From Spirulina subsalsa FACHB-351 (GTDB lineage: Bacteria; Cyanobacteriota; Cyanobacteriia; Cyanobacteriales; Spirulinaceae), in the NCBI RefSeq assembly GCF_026130165.1, contig NZ_JAIHOM010000055.1:1-33319 (forward strand): a stretch of DNA of 33,319 bases, read 5' to 3'. Below, in pieces: positions 16,214-25,677 of the stretch (its first letter is position 1; each line of letters opens with the position of its first letter). The position numbers and the translations under genes are program-made. The notes beneath the pieces are model-generated. The model was not told the origin of the DNA. It saw only the letters and a program-made list of their open reading frames with translations, and made no database searches.

Positions 16214-16826
16214 CGAAAAATTGGGTTTAAAACCCCGTCCCTTCGACATACTCAGTGCATCGCCTTCTAGGACGGCTTTTTTTGATTCTCAATATCAGTC
16301 TTGAGTATAGCGATGCCTCACTGACCAAAGCTACAAATTTGGCAAGCCAAGTTAGTATAATGCTACAGAACCACTTAGTCCACAGCGATGAAAGCCCGCT
16401 ATTAGTATAGAATCTACCCGACCACCCAACAGCAGCGAAGCCTTGCTCAACGGTTCGGCTGTCTGTAAGTGAGCCTTGAGCGCCCCCCCATAGCCAATCT
16501 CTCCGGAACAGCCCCAAAACCTGAGAAAAACAGAAACCGAAACCCCTTACCTGAAAATCAAGGGGGCAGATCGAAGAGTTGGTGCTAGAATCTGAACAGC
16601 CAATGCGCCCAAGTGTGCCAAAATCGGCAAAAAGAATAGCTCTTATAGGCAGACTCCCCTGCATTTTCCGAGGACTATCTCACCTGGGTCAGTGAAGGAG
16701 CGGTCAAATGAGAGAGATTACTAGACGGATGGGGAAAAACATAATAGAATCCACATCGATTACACTTAAATGAACTTAAAAGTTAGCTAAACACGACATT
16801 ATTAGACTTTGGGGGCTTAGAAACGA
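16214..16826. other. Long non-coding region between the kinase and mreB
   Basis: About 610 bp without a convincing gene. A minus-strand open frame at 16227-16664 has no recognisable domain and unusual Trp/Phe/Ser-rich composition. An imperfect 8-bp stem-loop lies at 16445-16481 (GCTCAA-c-GG / CC-TTGAGC, 20-nt loop). TTGGCAAGCCAA (16339-16350) is a short palindrome. On the minus strand, TGGACT, a 17-bp spacer and TATACT near 16357-16385 could be a promoter for the kinase. The part nearest mreB is AT-rich and should contain the mreB promoter. A small RNA is possible; I recognise no known family. Confidence 0.35.
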
Positions 16827-17870
16827 GTGGGTTTGTTTAGTCGCTTTTCACTATCACGAGATATGGGTATCGACCTCGGTACCGCTAACACCTTGGTGTA
16901 TGTCTCCGGAAAAGGCATTGTTTTACAAGAACCGTCAGTGGTTGCCATTGACCAAGACTTAAAAGTTCCCCTCGCCGTCGGCGAGGATGCCAAAAAAATG
17001 CTCGGTCGGACACCGGGCAACGTAGTTGCTTTACGCCCTTTGCGAGATGGGGTTATTGCGGACTTTGACACAGCCGAATTAATGCTCAAACACTTTATTC
17101 GTCAAGTCCACGAAGGCAGAGCCTTAGTTTCTCCCCGCATTGTCATTGGGATTCCCAGTGGGGTGACAGGGGTCGAACGTCGGGCCGTCATGGAAGCCGC
17201 TTCCCAAGCCGGAGCGCGGGACGTTTATCTCATTGATGAACCCGTAGCCGCCGCCATCGGGGCAGGCTTACCCGTAGCAGAACCCACCGGGAACATGATC
17301 ATCGACATCGGAGGGGGAACTACCGAAGTCGCCGTTCTCAGTTTGCAGGGGACTGTATTAAGCGAATCCGTGAGGGTCGCCGGGGACGAACTCAGCGAGT
17401 CCATCACCCAGTACATGAAAAAAGTTCATAACCTCGTGGTTGGGGAACGGACCGCCGAAGAAATTAAGATTCAAGTCGGTTCGGCCTACCCCACCCATGA
17501 TGATGATGAAGTCACCATGGAAGTCCGAGGCCTGCACCTGCTCTCAGGTCTACCTCGCACCGTCACCATTAAAGCTCCCGAAGTTCGGGAAAGTATGTCC
17601 GAACCTCTGGCCGTGATTGTTGATGCCGTCAAGCGTACCCTAGAACGGACTCCTCCTGAACTCGCCGCCGATATTATTGATCGGGGTATTATGTTAGCCG
17701 GAGGGGGAGCTTTGCTGAAAGGGTTAGACACCCTAATCAGTCATGAAACAGGCATTGTCACCCACGTTGCAGCCGACCCTCTCAGTTGTGTTGTTTTGGG
17801 AACTGGGCGTGTGTTGGAAAACTTCAAGCAACTGGAGCGGGTATTTAGTGGTCGTTCCCGCACTATCTAA
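16827..17870 (+). CDS. mreB: MreB, actin-like rod-shape determining protein
   Basis: MreB polymerises under the cytoplasmic membrane and organises peptidoglycan synthesis. The 347-residue protein has the actin-fold motifs MGIDLGTANTLVYV (phosphate 1), IIDIGGGTTEVAVLS (phosphate 2) and LAGGGALLKGLD (adenosine). The N-terminal GLFSRFSLSRD can serve as the short amphipathic membrane-binding segment. The start is GTG 16827, giving the usual MGLFSRF opening. mreC and mreD follow on the same strand after 147 bp and 18 bp, as in most bacteria. Confidence 0.96.
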   Translation: MGLFSRFSLSRDMGIDLGTANTLVYVSGKGIVLQEPSVVAIDQDLKVPLAVGEDAKKMLGRTPGNVVALRPLRDGVIADFDTAELMLKHFIRQVHEGRALVSPRIVIGIPSGVTGVERRAVMEAASQAGARDVYLIDEPVAAAIGAGLPVAEPTGNMIIDIGGGTTEVAVLSLQGTVLSESVRVAGDELSESITQYMKKVHNLVVGERTAEEIKIQVGSAYPTHDDDEVTMEVRGLHLLSGLPRTVTIKAPEVRESMSEPLAVIVDAVKRTLERTPPELAADIIDRGIMLAGGGALLKGLDTLISHETGIVTHVAADPLSCVVLGTGRVLENFKQLERVFSGRSRTI

Positions 17871-18017
17871 ATGAATGGGTTGTTGACAGTGAAGGTGGGT
17901 CCGGGGGGGGACTGAGAATGAATCGTGAAGGGATCATTCCCCTCGCCCTCATTCTTCCCCCCACCCCAAAACCTGCCCAACTCTCAACACCCAACGATGA
18001 ACTATTAACGATTAACT

Positions 18018-18764
18018 ATGTTTACAGTGCGTCGCTGGTGGGAACGTTACGGGTCACAACTGGTTCTAACGGGGGTCGTCCTAGGGATTGCCCTCTTTGT
18101 TCGTCAGACCCAAGGGGCTCTAGTATCAGAATTGTACTATCAAATTGTTCGACCCTTCCAAACAGGGCCTCGTCCAGAGGAAGCCTGGTCTAATGCCCGT
18201 GTTGAGGAGCTAGAAGCCCAAGTTGAGGAACTCACAGAGCAAAACCAAATGCTGAAAAACCAACTGGGTTATGTTCAGCAGCGCCCCACTAATGTGATTA
18301 CAGCTCCGATTATTGGTCGCAGTGTCGAACATTGGTGGGAACAAGTTACCTTGGGGCGAGGGAGCAAAGATGGCATCCAAGAGGGCTATATCGTCACCGG
18401 TCCGGGGGGCTTAGTGGGTCGTGTAGTCAAGGTGACACCGAACACCAGTCGAGTGTTATTAGTGAGTGATCCCACCAGTAAAGTAGGCGCTGTAGTCAGT
18501 CGGACTCGTTATATGGGTTTTGTCCGAGGGGAAAGCTCTGATCAAGCCGTGATGGAGTTTTTTGAGAAGGTGCCAGATGTGGAGAAGGGGGATAAGATCG
18601 TGACTTCCCATGTCAGTCATTTATTTCCGGCTGGAATTCCCATTGGGGAAGTAGAATCCGTTGATTTGGAGAAAAGCCCGGCTCCTGAAGTCATTATCCG
18701 CTTAACCACACCGATTCAGTATTTAGAATGGGTGGTGGTTGAACCCTTTGAACCGAAACTCTAA
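18018..18764 (+). CDS. mreC: MreC, rod-shape determining protein
   Basis: MreC links MreB and the PBP2/RodA synthase through its periplasmic part. The 248-residue protein has a short cytosolic start, one membrane span (about residues 13-31), a coiled coil (NARVEELEAQVEELTEQNQM, about 60-90) and the beta-rich MreC domain (VITAPIIGRSVEHWWEQVTL, GPGGLVGRVV, VLLVSDPTSKVGAVVSR, FPAGIPIGEVES). The length is on the short side but complete. The gap to mreB is 147 bp without a recognisable gene. mreD starts 18 bp downstream. Confidence 0.95.
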   Translation: MFTVRRWWERYGSQLVLTGVVLGIALFVRQTQGALVSELYYQIVRPFQTGPRPEEAWSNARVEELEAQVEELTEQNQMLKNQLGYVQQRPTNVITAPIIGRSVEHWWEQVTLGRGSKDGIQEGYIVTGPGGLVGRVVKVTPNTSRVLLVSDPTSKVGAVVSRTRYMGFVRGESSDQAVMEFFEKVPDVEKGDKIVTSHVSHLFPAGIPIGEVESVDLEKSPAPEVIIRLTTPIQYLEWVVVEPFEPKL

Positions 18765-18782
18765 AGGAGGATAACAAGACCT

Positions 18783-19406
18783 GTGGCAAGGATTTTTGAG
18801 GTTTCAGCCCCCATTCGCCAATTGTGTAATTGGCTCATTATTGGCGGGTCTGTGCTGATTTGTTTGATGGTGGTGTTTGCCCGCTTACCCGGAACGGAAC
18901 TCTTAGGCATTCGCCCCAATTGGCTGTTAATTTGGGTAGTAGTTTGGAGTGTCAAGCGGACGGTGTGGCAAGGTGCGATCGCCGGACTCGCTCTCGGTCT
19001 GATTCAAGATGGAATGATAGCCTTAGATACGATTACGTTTTTGGGCGATCCTAACGTTTCTGACCCCAATATAATGCCCATTGATGAAGTATTTGCGATC
19101 TATCCCTCTCACATCCTGAGTCTGGTCATTGTGGGGGTGTTGACCGCTAAAATCCAAAAGCAACGGTATATTCAAGAAGATTTTATTTCCATTGCCCTCA
19201 TTGTCTTTGGTATGGCGGTGATTGCTGAGACAGTGACGGCGATTCAGTACAGTTTAGAAGGAATTCGCGACCTTACCCTAGTTTGGGAAGAACATCAACG
19301 CATTGCCCTGTCCTCGGCCATTCTCAGCAGTTTATGGGCTCCGGTGGTCTATTATCCCCTCAATCGTTGGTGGGAATATATTAATAATATTGAGCAAAAT
19401 TCTTGA
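18783..19406 (+). CDS. mreD: MreD, rod-shape determining membrane protein
   Basis: The 207-residue product has about five hydrophobic spans, including GGSVLICLMVVFARL, WLLIWVVVWSV and AIAGLALGLIQDGM, the latter corresponding to the conserved G-x-x-x-D region of MreD. It is an integral membrane part of the elongasome. Synteny with mreB and mreC fixes the identity, since MreD sequences vary widely. The start is GTG 18783; AGGAGG at 18765-18770 precedes it by 12 nt, somewhat far. Confidence 0.88.
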   Translation: MARIFEVSAPIRQLCNWLIIGGSVLICLMVVFARLPGTELLGIRPNWLLIWVVVWSVKRTVWQGAIAGLALGLIQDGMIALDTITFLGDPNVSDPNIMPIDEVFAIYPSHILSLVIVGVLTAKIQKQRYIQEDFISIALIVFGMAVIAETVTAIQYSLEGIRDLTLVWEEHQRIALSSAILSSLWAPVVYYPLNRWWEYINNIEQNS

Positions 19407-19435
19407 ACAGTGAACAGTAATTAGTGAAATGTGGG

Positions 19436-19470
19436 AATTGATAATTGATAATTGATAATTGATAATTGAT
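19436..19470. repeat. Tandem heptamer AATTGAT, 5 perfect copies
   Basis: Five exact copies of AATTGAT lie between mreD and mtnP, followed by TATTCCC twice. These are short tandemly repeated repetitive heptamers of the kind common in filamentous cyanobacteria. Related arrays lie at 25613-25652 and 27403-27437. Confidence 0.9.
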
Positions 19471-19501
19471 ACCTATTCCCTATTCCCTAGTAATAATTGA
19501 A

Positions 19502-20377
19502 ATGAAAGAAATTAAAATCGGCATTATTGGCGGCAGTGGTCTGTATAAAATGGAGGCTTTACAAGAGGTGGAGGAAATTTATCTCGACACCCCCTTTGGT
19601 AAGCCATCCGATGCGTTCATTGTAGGGACGCTAGAAGGGACACCAGTCGCCTTTTTAGCCCGTCATGGTAGAAACCATCATTTAACCCCCACAGAACTCC
19701 CCTTTCGCGCTAATATTTATGCCATGAAAGAATTAGGGGTAGAGTACCTGATTTCCGCCTCAGCCGTGGGGTCTTTACAAGAAGACATTAAACCTCTAGA
19801 TATGGTGGTGCCAGATCAGTTTATTGACCGCACCCAACAGCGGATTTCCACCTTTTTCGGAGAGGGAATCGTGGCTCATATTGCCTTCGGGGATCCAGTT
19901 TGTTACCGTTTGGCGGGGATCGTCGCCAATGCGGTGGAACGTTTGAGCTTGCCCGAAGTAGCTTTACATCGCGGGGGGACTTATGTTTGTATGGAAGGCC
20001 CAGCGTTTTCCACTAAGGCTGAGTCCAGTCTCTATCGGAGTTGGGGCGCGAGTATTATTGGCATGACTAATTTACAGGAGGCCAAGTTAGCGCGGGAGGC
20101 GGAAATTGCCTATGCGACGTTGGCACTGGTGACGGACTATGATTGCTGGCATCCCGAGCATGATAGTGTCACAGTAGAGATGATTGTGGAGAATTTACAC
20201 CGCAATGCCAGTAATGCTCAACAGGTGATTCAAGAGGTGGTGAAGACGTTGGTCACCCGTCCGCCGGAGTCTGATGCTCATTCGGCTCTCAAGTATGCCA
20301 TTTTAACCCCGTTGGCTCAGGTGCCTGTGGCAACGAAGGAGAAGTTACAGCTGTTATTGGCAAAGTATATTGAATAG
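19502..20377 (+). CDS. mtnP: S-methyl-5'-thioadenosine phosphorylase
   Basis: This enzyme splits methylthioadenosine with phosphate into adenine and methylthioribose-1-phosphate in methionine salvage. The 291-residue protein carries the family motifs [10 protein letters not shown] (phosphate loop), [29 protein letters not shown] and [16 protein letters not shown], and VTDYDCWH with the purine-contacting Asp. ATG 19502 is chosen because the upstream TTG 19466 falls inside the heptamer repeat array. It is the fourth gene in line after mreBCD, but the repeat-filled 95-bp gap makes cotranscription uncertain. Confidence 0.93.
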   Translation: MKEIKIGIIGGSGLYKMEALQEVEEIYLDTPFGKPSDAFIVGTLEGTPVAFLARHGRNHHLTPTELPFRANIYAMKELGVEYLISASAVGSLQEDIKPLDMVVPDQFIDRTQQRISTFFGEGIVAHIAFGDPVCYRLAGIVANAVERLSLPEVALHRGGTYVCMEGPAFSTKAESSLYRSWGASIIGMTNLQEAKLAREAEIAYATLALVTDYDCWHPEHDSVTVEMIVENLHRNASNAQQVIQEVVKTLVTRPPESDAHSALKYAILTPLAQVPVATKEKLQLLLAKYIE

Positions 20378-20444
20378 TCTTAAGCCGCGCCTAGGAATGG
20401 CAGAGAGAATCTAGGGCATCAAACCCTATTGATTACCGCATTTT

Positions 20445-20463
20445 TTGCTAAAATCAGGGCTTA
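20445..20463 (+). promoter_or_regulatory. Extended -10 promoter of the giant pseudokinase gene
   Basis: TTGCTAAAATCAGGGCTTA contains an extended -10 (TGCTAAAAT, hexamer 20449-20454), predicting transcription start near 20461 and a 47-nt leader. It matches the block at 2815-2833 in 18 of 19 positions. It also makes the in-frame TTG at 20445 impossible as a translation start, since it lies in the promoter. Confidence 0.5.
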
Positions 20464-20507
20464 ATCTATCCATTCATTCCAACAAACAGCGCAGGAGTAA
20501 CGATTTC

Positions 20508-23500
20508 ATGCAGGCTCAGGTTGCCCACCGTTTTAAAGTCGGACAGTCAATCCTCGACCTGTATCGGGTCAAAACTATCCTCGGGGAAGGGGGATTAGGG
20601 ACGGTTTATCAAGTTCACCATGAGGGCTGGAATCAGGATTTAATTTTGAAAGTCCCTCATCCCGATGTGTTGGCTGGCGTAGGTGGATTAGAAAGTTTGC
20701 AATATGCAACGGGACAGTGGATAGATTTGGGGTTACACCCCCATCTGGTGAGTTGTCTTTATGGTCGGGTCTTGGAGAATCACCCTCTGATTTTCACAGA
20801 GGCGATCGCAGGAGGAACCCTAGAACAGTGGATTGCTCAGGGCAGGCTTTATCATGGGGGCAATACGGCAGCCCTGAAACGGATTTTAGATATTGCGATT
20901 CAGTGCGCTTGGGCTTTGGATTATGCCCACGGTAAGGGCTTAAAGCACCAAAATTTTAAGCCGAGTAATGTATTGTTAACCTCCCAAGGAACGGTTAAGG
21001 TGACGGATTGGGGCTGGGGCAATCTGCGTTCACACAGCGTTCGGGAGGAAACGGGACAGGGGAGAAATGTCCTGTGGAATCCTTTAGATCGGCGGGCGAA
21101 TGAGGAAAAGTTTACCCTCACCCCTTGGGGCGGTTGGACTCCGGCCTATTGTTCCCCGGAACAGGAACGGGGGGAAGCGATTCATCACCCAACGGATTTC
21201 TGGAGTTGGGGGTTAATGGTGCTGGAAATGTTCCAAGGGGGACGGAATTGGAATCGGGGAGCGATCGCCTCTCATCTGCTCAATCAATATCTCCAAACCA
21301 CGGCCCCTTCCCATTTACCTCTGATGCCCGAGGGCTTGGTGCATCTACTGCGCCATTGTTTTCAAGAATATCCCGGCGATCGCCCCTATCGCTTCCAAGA
21401 GGTCGCCGGACAACTCATGGGGATTTATCAAGAGGTAATCGGCACATCCTACCCCCGTCAAGCACTAAACGCCGAACCCCTCGCCGAACACCTAAACAAC
21501 CGCGCCCTCGCCCTATTAGACTTAGGGGAAACGGCCGAAGCCTTGCAGCTATGGGATCGAGCCTTACGCCATCAGCCCGGACACCCAGAATCGGTTTACA
21601 ATTGTGGGCTTTTATTATGGCGAATGCGTCAGATTACCGATGCCACTTTACTCGAAGAACTGGCAAAAACCTTGCCCCCCCGAGGATCTTGGTTAAATAC
21701 CTATCTCTGGGGCTGCATCCATTGGGAACGGGATGATTGTGAAAAGGCCTTGCAGTTGTGGGGGAAAATTGGGGAACCGGTGCCGGAAGAAGTGGCCAAC
21801 AGCATCGCCCAAGCGCAAAACCGTCTCTCTCAGTCCAAGCGCCTTTGTCCGACTCCCTTGGGGCAAGTGCGCGGCCAGAGTAATCCGACCCAAGTGAATG
21901 CGGTCTGTTTTAGCCAAGATGGACGCTATGGACTGGCGGGGAAACAGGATGGCACGATGGAACTGTGGGATTTTCAGACCCATCAACGGCACGTTTTCGC
22001 TGGAGAGGTGGGGGAAGCGGTGCAAGGGGTGTCCATTACGCCAGATAATCGTTATGTGGTGTCTGTGGGGTCAAAAATGTTACCTCCCCCCCCAGATCAC
22101 CCGGCCTATCCTCGCCAGTTTATCCCGGTGATTACCTTGAAGGTGTGGAGTTTAATCAGTGGGAAAGGGCTGTGTATGTTTGAGGTGCCGGCCACTCCTT
22201 TGGAAGAACAGGTCAGCCGTCGGGGAGAATTGCCCCCCGGTGAAGTGGCGGAAATTGGCGAAGTTTTGGCGACTTTTCCCCCTTCTACTACCCTCCCGCC
22301 CACTCAGGTCTTAGCGGCCAGCGCCGATGGGCGTTATGAACTGTGGCAAGACTCCCTGACCTTAACCTTGGTGGAAGTAGCCACGGGGCAAACTTTGTAT
22401 ATGAGCCAACTGAATGGCGATCGCATTCTCCTCACTCCTCAAGGTCGCTATGCCCTCACCGTAGGGGAAACCATTAAACTCTGGAAACTGGAAACCGGGC
22501 AATGTGTACGGGAGTTCCACTGTCAAGCCATGCAGCAAAATGCCGTCTGTATTTTCCCCAACGGCCGTTATTTCATCGCCGCCACAGTGGACTACAACCT
22601 AGAAATTTGGTCCCTAGCCACCGGGCGCTGTTTACGCACCCTGAAAACCGACCGCACCCACATCACCGCCCTGACCTTAAGCACCGATGGTCGCTATCTG
22701 GTCACGGCCGGACAATCCCTCAAACTCTGGTCTGTGGAAACTGGGCGCTGTTTACGCACCTTTAGCTTTCAAGATAGCGGCCAAACCGTCGCCATTAGTC
22801 CCGATGGCCACTATGCTCTAGTGGGAGGGATGGGGGTACAACTGTGGCAAATTAACTGTTACAACCCCGCTCCCCTTGCCCCCTTGCGCCTTTGCACAGT
22901 TCACCCCACGGCGAACTTGCTCTCAGACCCGGAAATCTATGAACAGGAACTCGCCCAAGCTAAACGGGCTTTTGGACAGGGGGACACCTTGACCGCCGTT
23001 CAGTGTTTGCGTCGGGCGCGCTCTCTGCGAGGCTACCGTCAAGAATCTCGTTCCCTCGCCCTCTGGACAGAACTCTACACCCGTCTGCCTCGGGGGCCGC
23101 TCCAAGATGCTTGGGAAGCCTTCACGCTGACAGGACATTATAAAGCCATGACCACGGTGGCGTTTAGTGCTGATAGTCAATGGTTGGTATCCGGGAGTAG
23201 CGATCGCACCGTCAAACTCTGGAATGTCAACACCGGAGAAGCCAGCCGTCAGTTTTACCAAATGGGGCAAGAAGCCATCACCATCGTCCAATTTAGCCCC
23301 AATGGGAATAATATTTTTGCCGGAACCAGCGCGGGCAAAGTGCATATTTGGGACATCACCACGGGCGACTGTCTCTATACCCTCACCGTAGACTCCCAAG
23401 GCATCACCGCCCTCGCCGTCAGCCCCGATGGTCTGTATCTGATGACGGGTGGCTATCAGGGGCTGGTGCAACTGTGGGAAATTGCCACCGGGCGCTGTTT

Positions 23501-25571
23501 ACGCACCTTTAGCGGCCACCAAAGCCCCATCACAGCCGTTCAATTTAGCCCCGATGGTCAATACTGTATATCCAGTGAAGCCGGAACCAGCCTCGCCCAT
23601 CAAGGCTATCCCAACCAAGCCACCACTTCCCCCACCCCCCAAGCTGACGGTTCCGTTGCCCTGGCCCTACTCACCCCCACCACCTTGGGGAATTGGCAAT
23701 ACTGGCGAATTGCCACAGGGGAATCTTTACAAACGGTGTCTGGTCTTCGTTCTGGCCTAACTTCCGTCACCTTTAGCCCCGATGGCAACTATGTAGTCTC
23801 CGCCAGCACGGACCACACCCTATCGGTTTGGGCGGTGCGCGTAGGGCGGAAAATTCGCACCCTCTATGGTCATACCGATATTGTGACGGCCGTTGCTTTT
23901 AGCCCAGATGGTCATTATTTACTCTCCGGTAGCTTAGACCAAACCCTGCGCCTCTGGAACGCCACTACTGGACTTTGTTTGCGCACCTTTGAAGAACCCT
24001 CCCCGGTGTTAAGTGTGGCTTTTAGTCGGGATGGCCGCTATGCTGTGGCCGCTCGTCAAGATGGCACGGGTCAACTGTGGATGTTAGATTGGGATTTAAT
24101 CGAACAACCCCGCTCCGATTGGGACGAACGGGCTAGACCCTATTTAGAGACGTTCTTAACCCTCCATCGGCCCTACGCTGGGGATTTACCTGAAGAATTG
24201 CAGTCTGATCTCAAGCCATCCCGTCGGGTTTATCAGCGTCCTGTAGGCTTTCTAGGGCTGTTATTTGTTATAGCTTGGGCTTGTACGGCCTTGGCGACGG
24301 AAGTATTTTCTGAGTGGGCTATCAATGCGGGTTTATTGGCTTTGGGCATGGCGGGCAGTGTGGCGGGGTATTTCTTCAGTCGGCAAGTGGGCAATCCAAC
24401 GTTACAACTGGGTTCCCTCTTTGGCACCGGGATTATGTTAACGGTTGCTTTGATGAATGCCTCGGAAGGGTGGGGGGCTCCGGCGGCGGCTTTATTGGGC
24501 GCGATCGCCGCCTATGTGTTCACGGGCTTAGTTTTAGGGATTAAAAGCTCGAATCCCGCCTCTGTAGTGCCAGGGATTCGGGCTTGTCAAGAACTCAAAG
24601 CCGAGTTTGGCAAAGCCTCCACCGCTTTGATTCTCTTAAGTACCCTCAGCGGGGGAATGGTGGTGGAATTATTGTTAGATCGCGGAACACTCGCCCCGTC
24701 TCATTGTGCCGTGATCTTATTGGTCATCTTAGGGGTCTTGATTTATCAAGGGGGGAAAAGACTACGCCAACAAGGGAAAATATCCCTGTCCAAAGTTGGC
24801 ATCACCCTACTCTGTTTTGTCTTAGCCCTGCTCTCCTTGGGCAAATGGGCGCTGCCCAGTGCTGTGGGGATCACCCCCGCCGATGTGTGCCACAATCTCA
24901 CCTTCACTCAAGATTATCTCGACCGGGCTGGCCGTCCTAATGCCAATGTCACCCTATACTATGAAACCCCAGGGGGCATTCTTCAATCCCGGGTGTTGCC
25001 CATTCTTCAGTGTGCGGTGGAGAACAATAACCTGCCGTTAGTGCAGTTATTATTACAGCGAGGGGCAGATCCCAATCAAGGGAATCCCCAAGGAATGACA
25101 GCCCTACATACCAGCGTAGAACAGAATAATCTGGAATTGACTCAAGTACTGCTTGATGGGGGCGCGAAGGTGAATGTTGTAGACCAGAATCAGCAATCCC
25201 CTTTGTATTTGGTTCAGGATAATGCGATCGCCCAACTTCTAATCCAACGGGGGGCAGATGTTAACCTCAACACCCCCAATGGTTCTATCCTCCACCGAGC
25301 CATTGCGGCCCGGAACGCCGAACGGGTGAAAATGCTCATCGAAGCCGGAGCCAGTCCCAACGTCGTTTGTGCAGAATGTCTCGGGACTACCCCCCTCCAT
25401 GCCGCTATCCGCATGAACCGTCAGGACTTACTCGATTTGGTTCTCACTCCAGAAGCAGATTTTACCATCAAAGACCAAGACGGCAATATCCCCCTTGCTC
25501 TGGCCACCAAAACCGGACGCACTGACATGGTGCAACTCCTGCTTAGTCGCGGCGCTCCCCCTTTAGAATAG
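20508..25571 (+). CDS. Giant pseudokinase-TPR-WD40-transmembrane-ankyrin repeat protein
   Basis: A 1687-residue multidomain protein. Residues 20-305 are a Hanks-type Ser/Thr kinase fold with GEGGLGTV (26-33), Lys48 in LILKV and DWG (167-169), but the catalytic HRD is HQN (147-149, GLKHQNFKPSN). The proton-accepting Asp is missing, so it is probably a pseudokinase. A TPR-like hairpin follows (about 323-360). Two WD40 blocks, about 460-795 and 875-1195, have many SPDG and TVKLW-type motifs and are joined by a helical linker. Five to seven hydrophobic spans lie at about 1245-1450, then a short extracytoplasmic or cytosolic linker and an ankyrin domain (about 1494-1685; LLLQRGADPN, LLDGGAKVN, LIQRGADVN, LIEAGASPN). 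ATG 20508 has AGGAG 10 nt upstream. It stands alone in its transcription unit. A scaffold or sensor role is inferred. Confidence 0.85.
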   Translation: MQAQVAHRFKVGQSILDLYRVKTILGEGGLGTVYQVHHEGWNQDLILKVPHPDVLAGVGGLESLQYATGQWIDLGLHPHLVSCLYGRVLENHPLIFTEAIAGGTLEQWIAQGRLYHGGNTAALKRILDIAIQCAWALDYAHGKGLKHQNFKPSNVLLTSQGTVKVTDWGWGNLRSHSVREETGQGRNVLWNPLDRRANEEKFTLTPWGGWTPAYCSPEQERGEAIHHPTDFWSWGLMVLEMFQGGRNWNRGAIASHLLNQYLQTTAPSHLPLMPEGLVHLLRHCFQEYPGDRPYRFQEVAGQLMGIYQEVIGTSYPRQALNAEPLAEHLNNRALALLDLGETAEALQLWDRALRHQPGHPESVYNCGLLLWRMRQITDATLLEELAKTLPPRGSWLNTYLWGCIHWERDDCEKALQLWGKIGEPVPEEVANSIAQAQNRLSQSKRLCPTPLGQVRGQSNPTQVNAVCFSQDGRYGLAGKQDGTMELWDFQTHQRHVFAGEVGEAVQGVSITPDNRYVVSVGSKMLPPPPDHPAYPRQFIPVITLKVWSLISGKGLCMFEVPATPLEEQVSRRGELPPGEVAEIGEVLATFPPSTTLPPTQVLAASADGRYELWQDSLTLTLVEVATGQTLYMSQLNGDRILLTPQGRYALTVGETIKLWKLETGQCVREFHCQAMQQNAVCIFPNGRYFIAATVDYNLEIWSLATGRCLRTLKTDRTHITALTLSTDGRYLVTAGQSLKLWSVETGRCLRTFSFQDSGQTVAISPDGHYALVGGMGVQLWQINCYNPAPLAPLRLCTVHPTANLLSDPEIYEQELAQAKRAFGQGDTLTAVQCLRRARSLRGYRQESRSLALWTELYTRLPRGPLQDAWEAFTLTGHYKAMTTVAFSADSQWLVSGSSDRTVKLWNVNTGEASRQFYQMGQEAITIVQFSPNGNNIFAGTSAGKVHIWDITTGDCLYTLTVDSQGITALAVSPDGLYLMTGGYQGLVQLWEIATGRCLRTFSGHQSPITAVQFSPDGQYCISSEAGTSLAHQGYPNQATTSPTPQADGSVALALLTPTTLGNWQYWRIATGESLQTVSGLRSGLTSVTFSPDGNYVVSASTDHTLSVWAVRVGRKIRTLYGHTDIVTAVAFSPDGHYLLSGSLDQTLRLWNATTGLCLRTFEEPSPVLSVAFSRDGRYAVAARQDGTGQLWMLDWDLIEQPRSDWDERARPYLETFLTLHRPYAGDLPEELQSDLKPSRRVYQRPVGFLGLLFVIAWACTALATEVFSEWAINAGLLALGMAGSVAGYFFSRQVGNPTLQLGSLFGTGIMLTVALMNASEGWGAPAAALLGAIAAYVFTGLVLGIKSSNPASVVPGIRACQELKAEFGKASTALILLSTLSGGMVVELLLDRGTLAPSHCAVILLVILGVLIYQGGKRLRQQGKISLSKVGITLLCFVLALLSLGKWALPSAVGITPADVCHNLTFTQDYLDRAGRPNANVTLYYETPGGILQSRVLPILQCAVENNNLPLVQLLLQRGADPNQGNPQGMTALHTSVEQNNLELTQVLLDGGAKVNVVDQNQQSPLYLVQDNAIAQLLIQRGADVNLNTPNGSILHRAIAARNAERVKMLIEAGASPNVVCAECLGTTPLHAAIRMNRQDLLDLVLTPEADFTIKDQDGNIPLALATKTGRTDMVQLLLSRGAPPLE

Positions 25572-25652
25572 GGAGTCGGGAGTCGGGAGTCGGGAGCAGG
25601 GGAGAGGGGGAGCAATTGTCAATTATCAATTGTCAATTATCAATTATCAATT
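25571..25652. repeat. Two adjacent heptamer arrays (GGGAGTC and CAATTRT)
   Basis: GGGAGTC is repeated three times plus a variant (25571-25598), beginning directly after the stop of the giant gene. A purine-rich stretch leads to five copies of CAATTGT/CAATTAT and a partial sixth (25613-25652). The second array is the reverse complement type of the array at 27403-27437. Confidence 0.88.
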
Positions 25653-25677
25653 CCCTTGTTGAGTCTAGCGTTGTTTT

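Noticed and set aside
16445-16481. Known small RNA (6S, tmRNA, RNase P RNA or SRP RNA)
   Set aside because: No conserved core of these families is recognisable; only a stem-loop can be supported.
16227-16664. Minus-strand open frame of 145 codons upstream of the kinase
   Set aside because: No domain, unusual Trp/Phe/Ser-rich composition, no ribosome-binding site, and it overlaps the probable kinase promoter region.
17918-18193. Open frame spanning the mreB-mreC gap and the start of mreC
   Set aside because: It overlaps mreC in another frame and its product has no coding-like pattern.
20445-20507. Upstream TTG start for the giant protein
   Set aside because: It lies in the predicted promoter; ATG 20508 has a good ribosome-binding site and the kinase fold begins after it.
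21125-21736. 203-codon frame inside the giant gene
   Set aside because: It is in another frame of a clearly coding region; its Arg/Ser/Pro-rich composition is typical of a shadow.
25571-25652. CRISPR-like array
   Set aside because: The repeats are 7 bp, contiguous and lack unique spacers; no cas gene is nearby.
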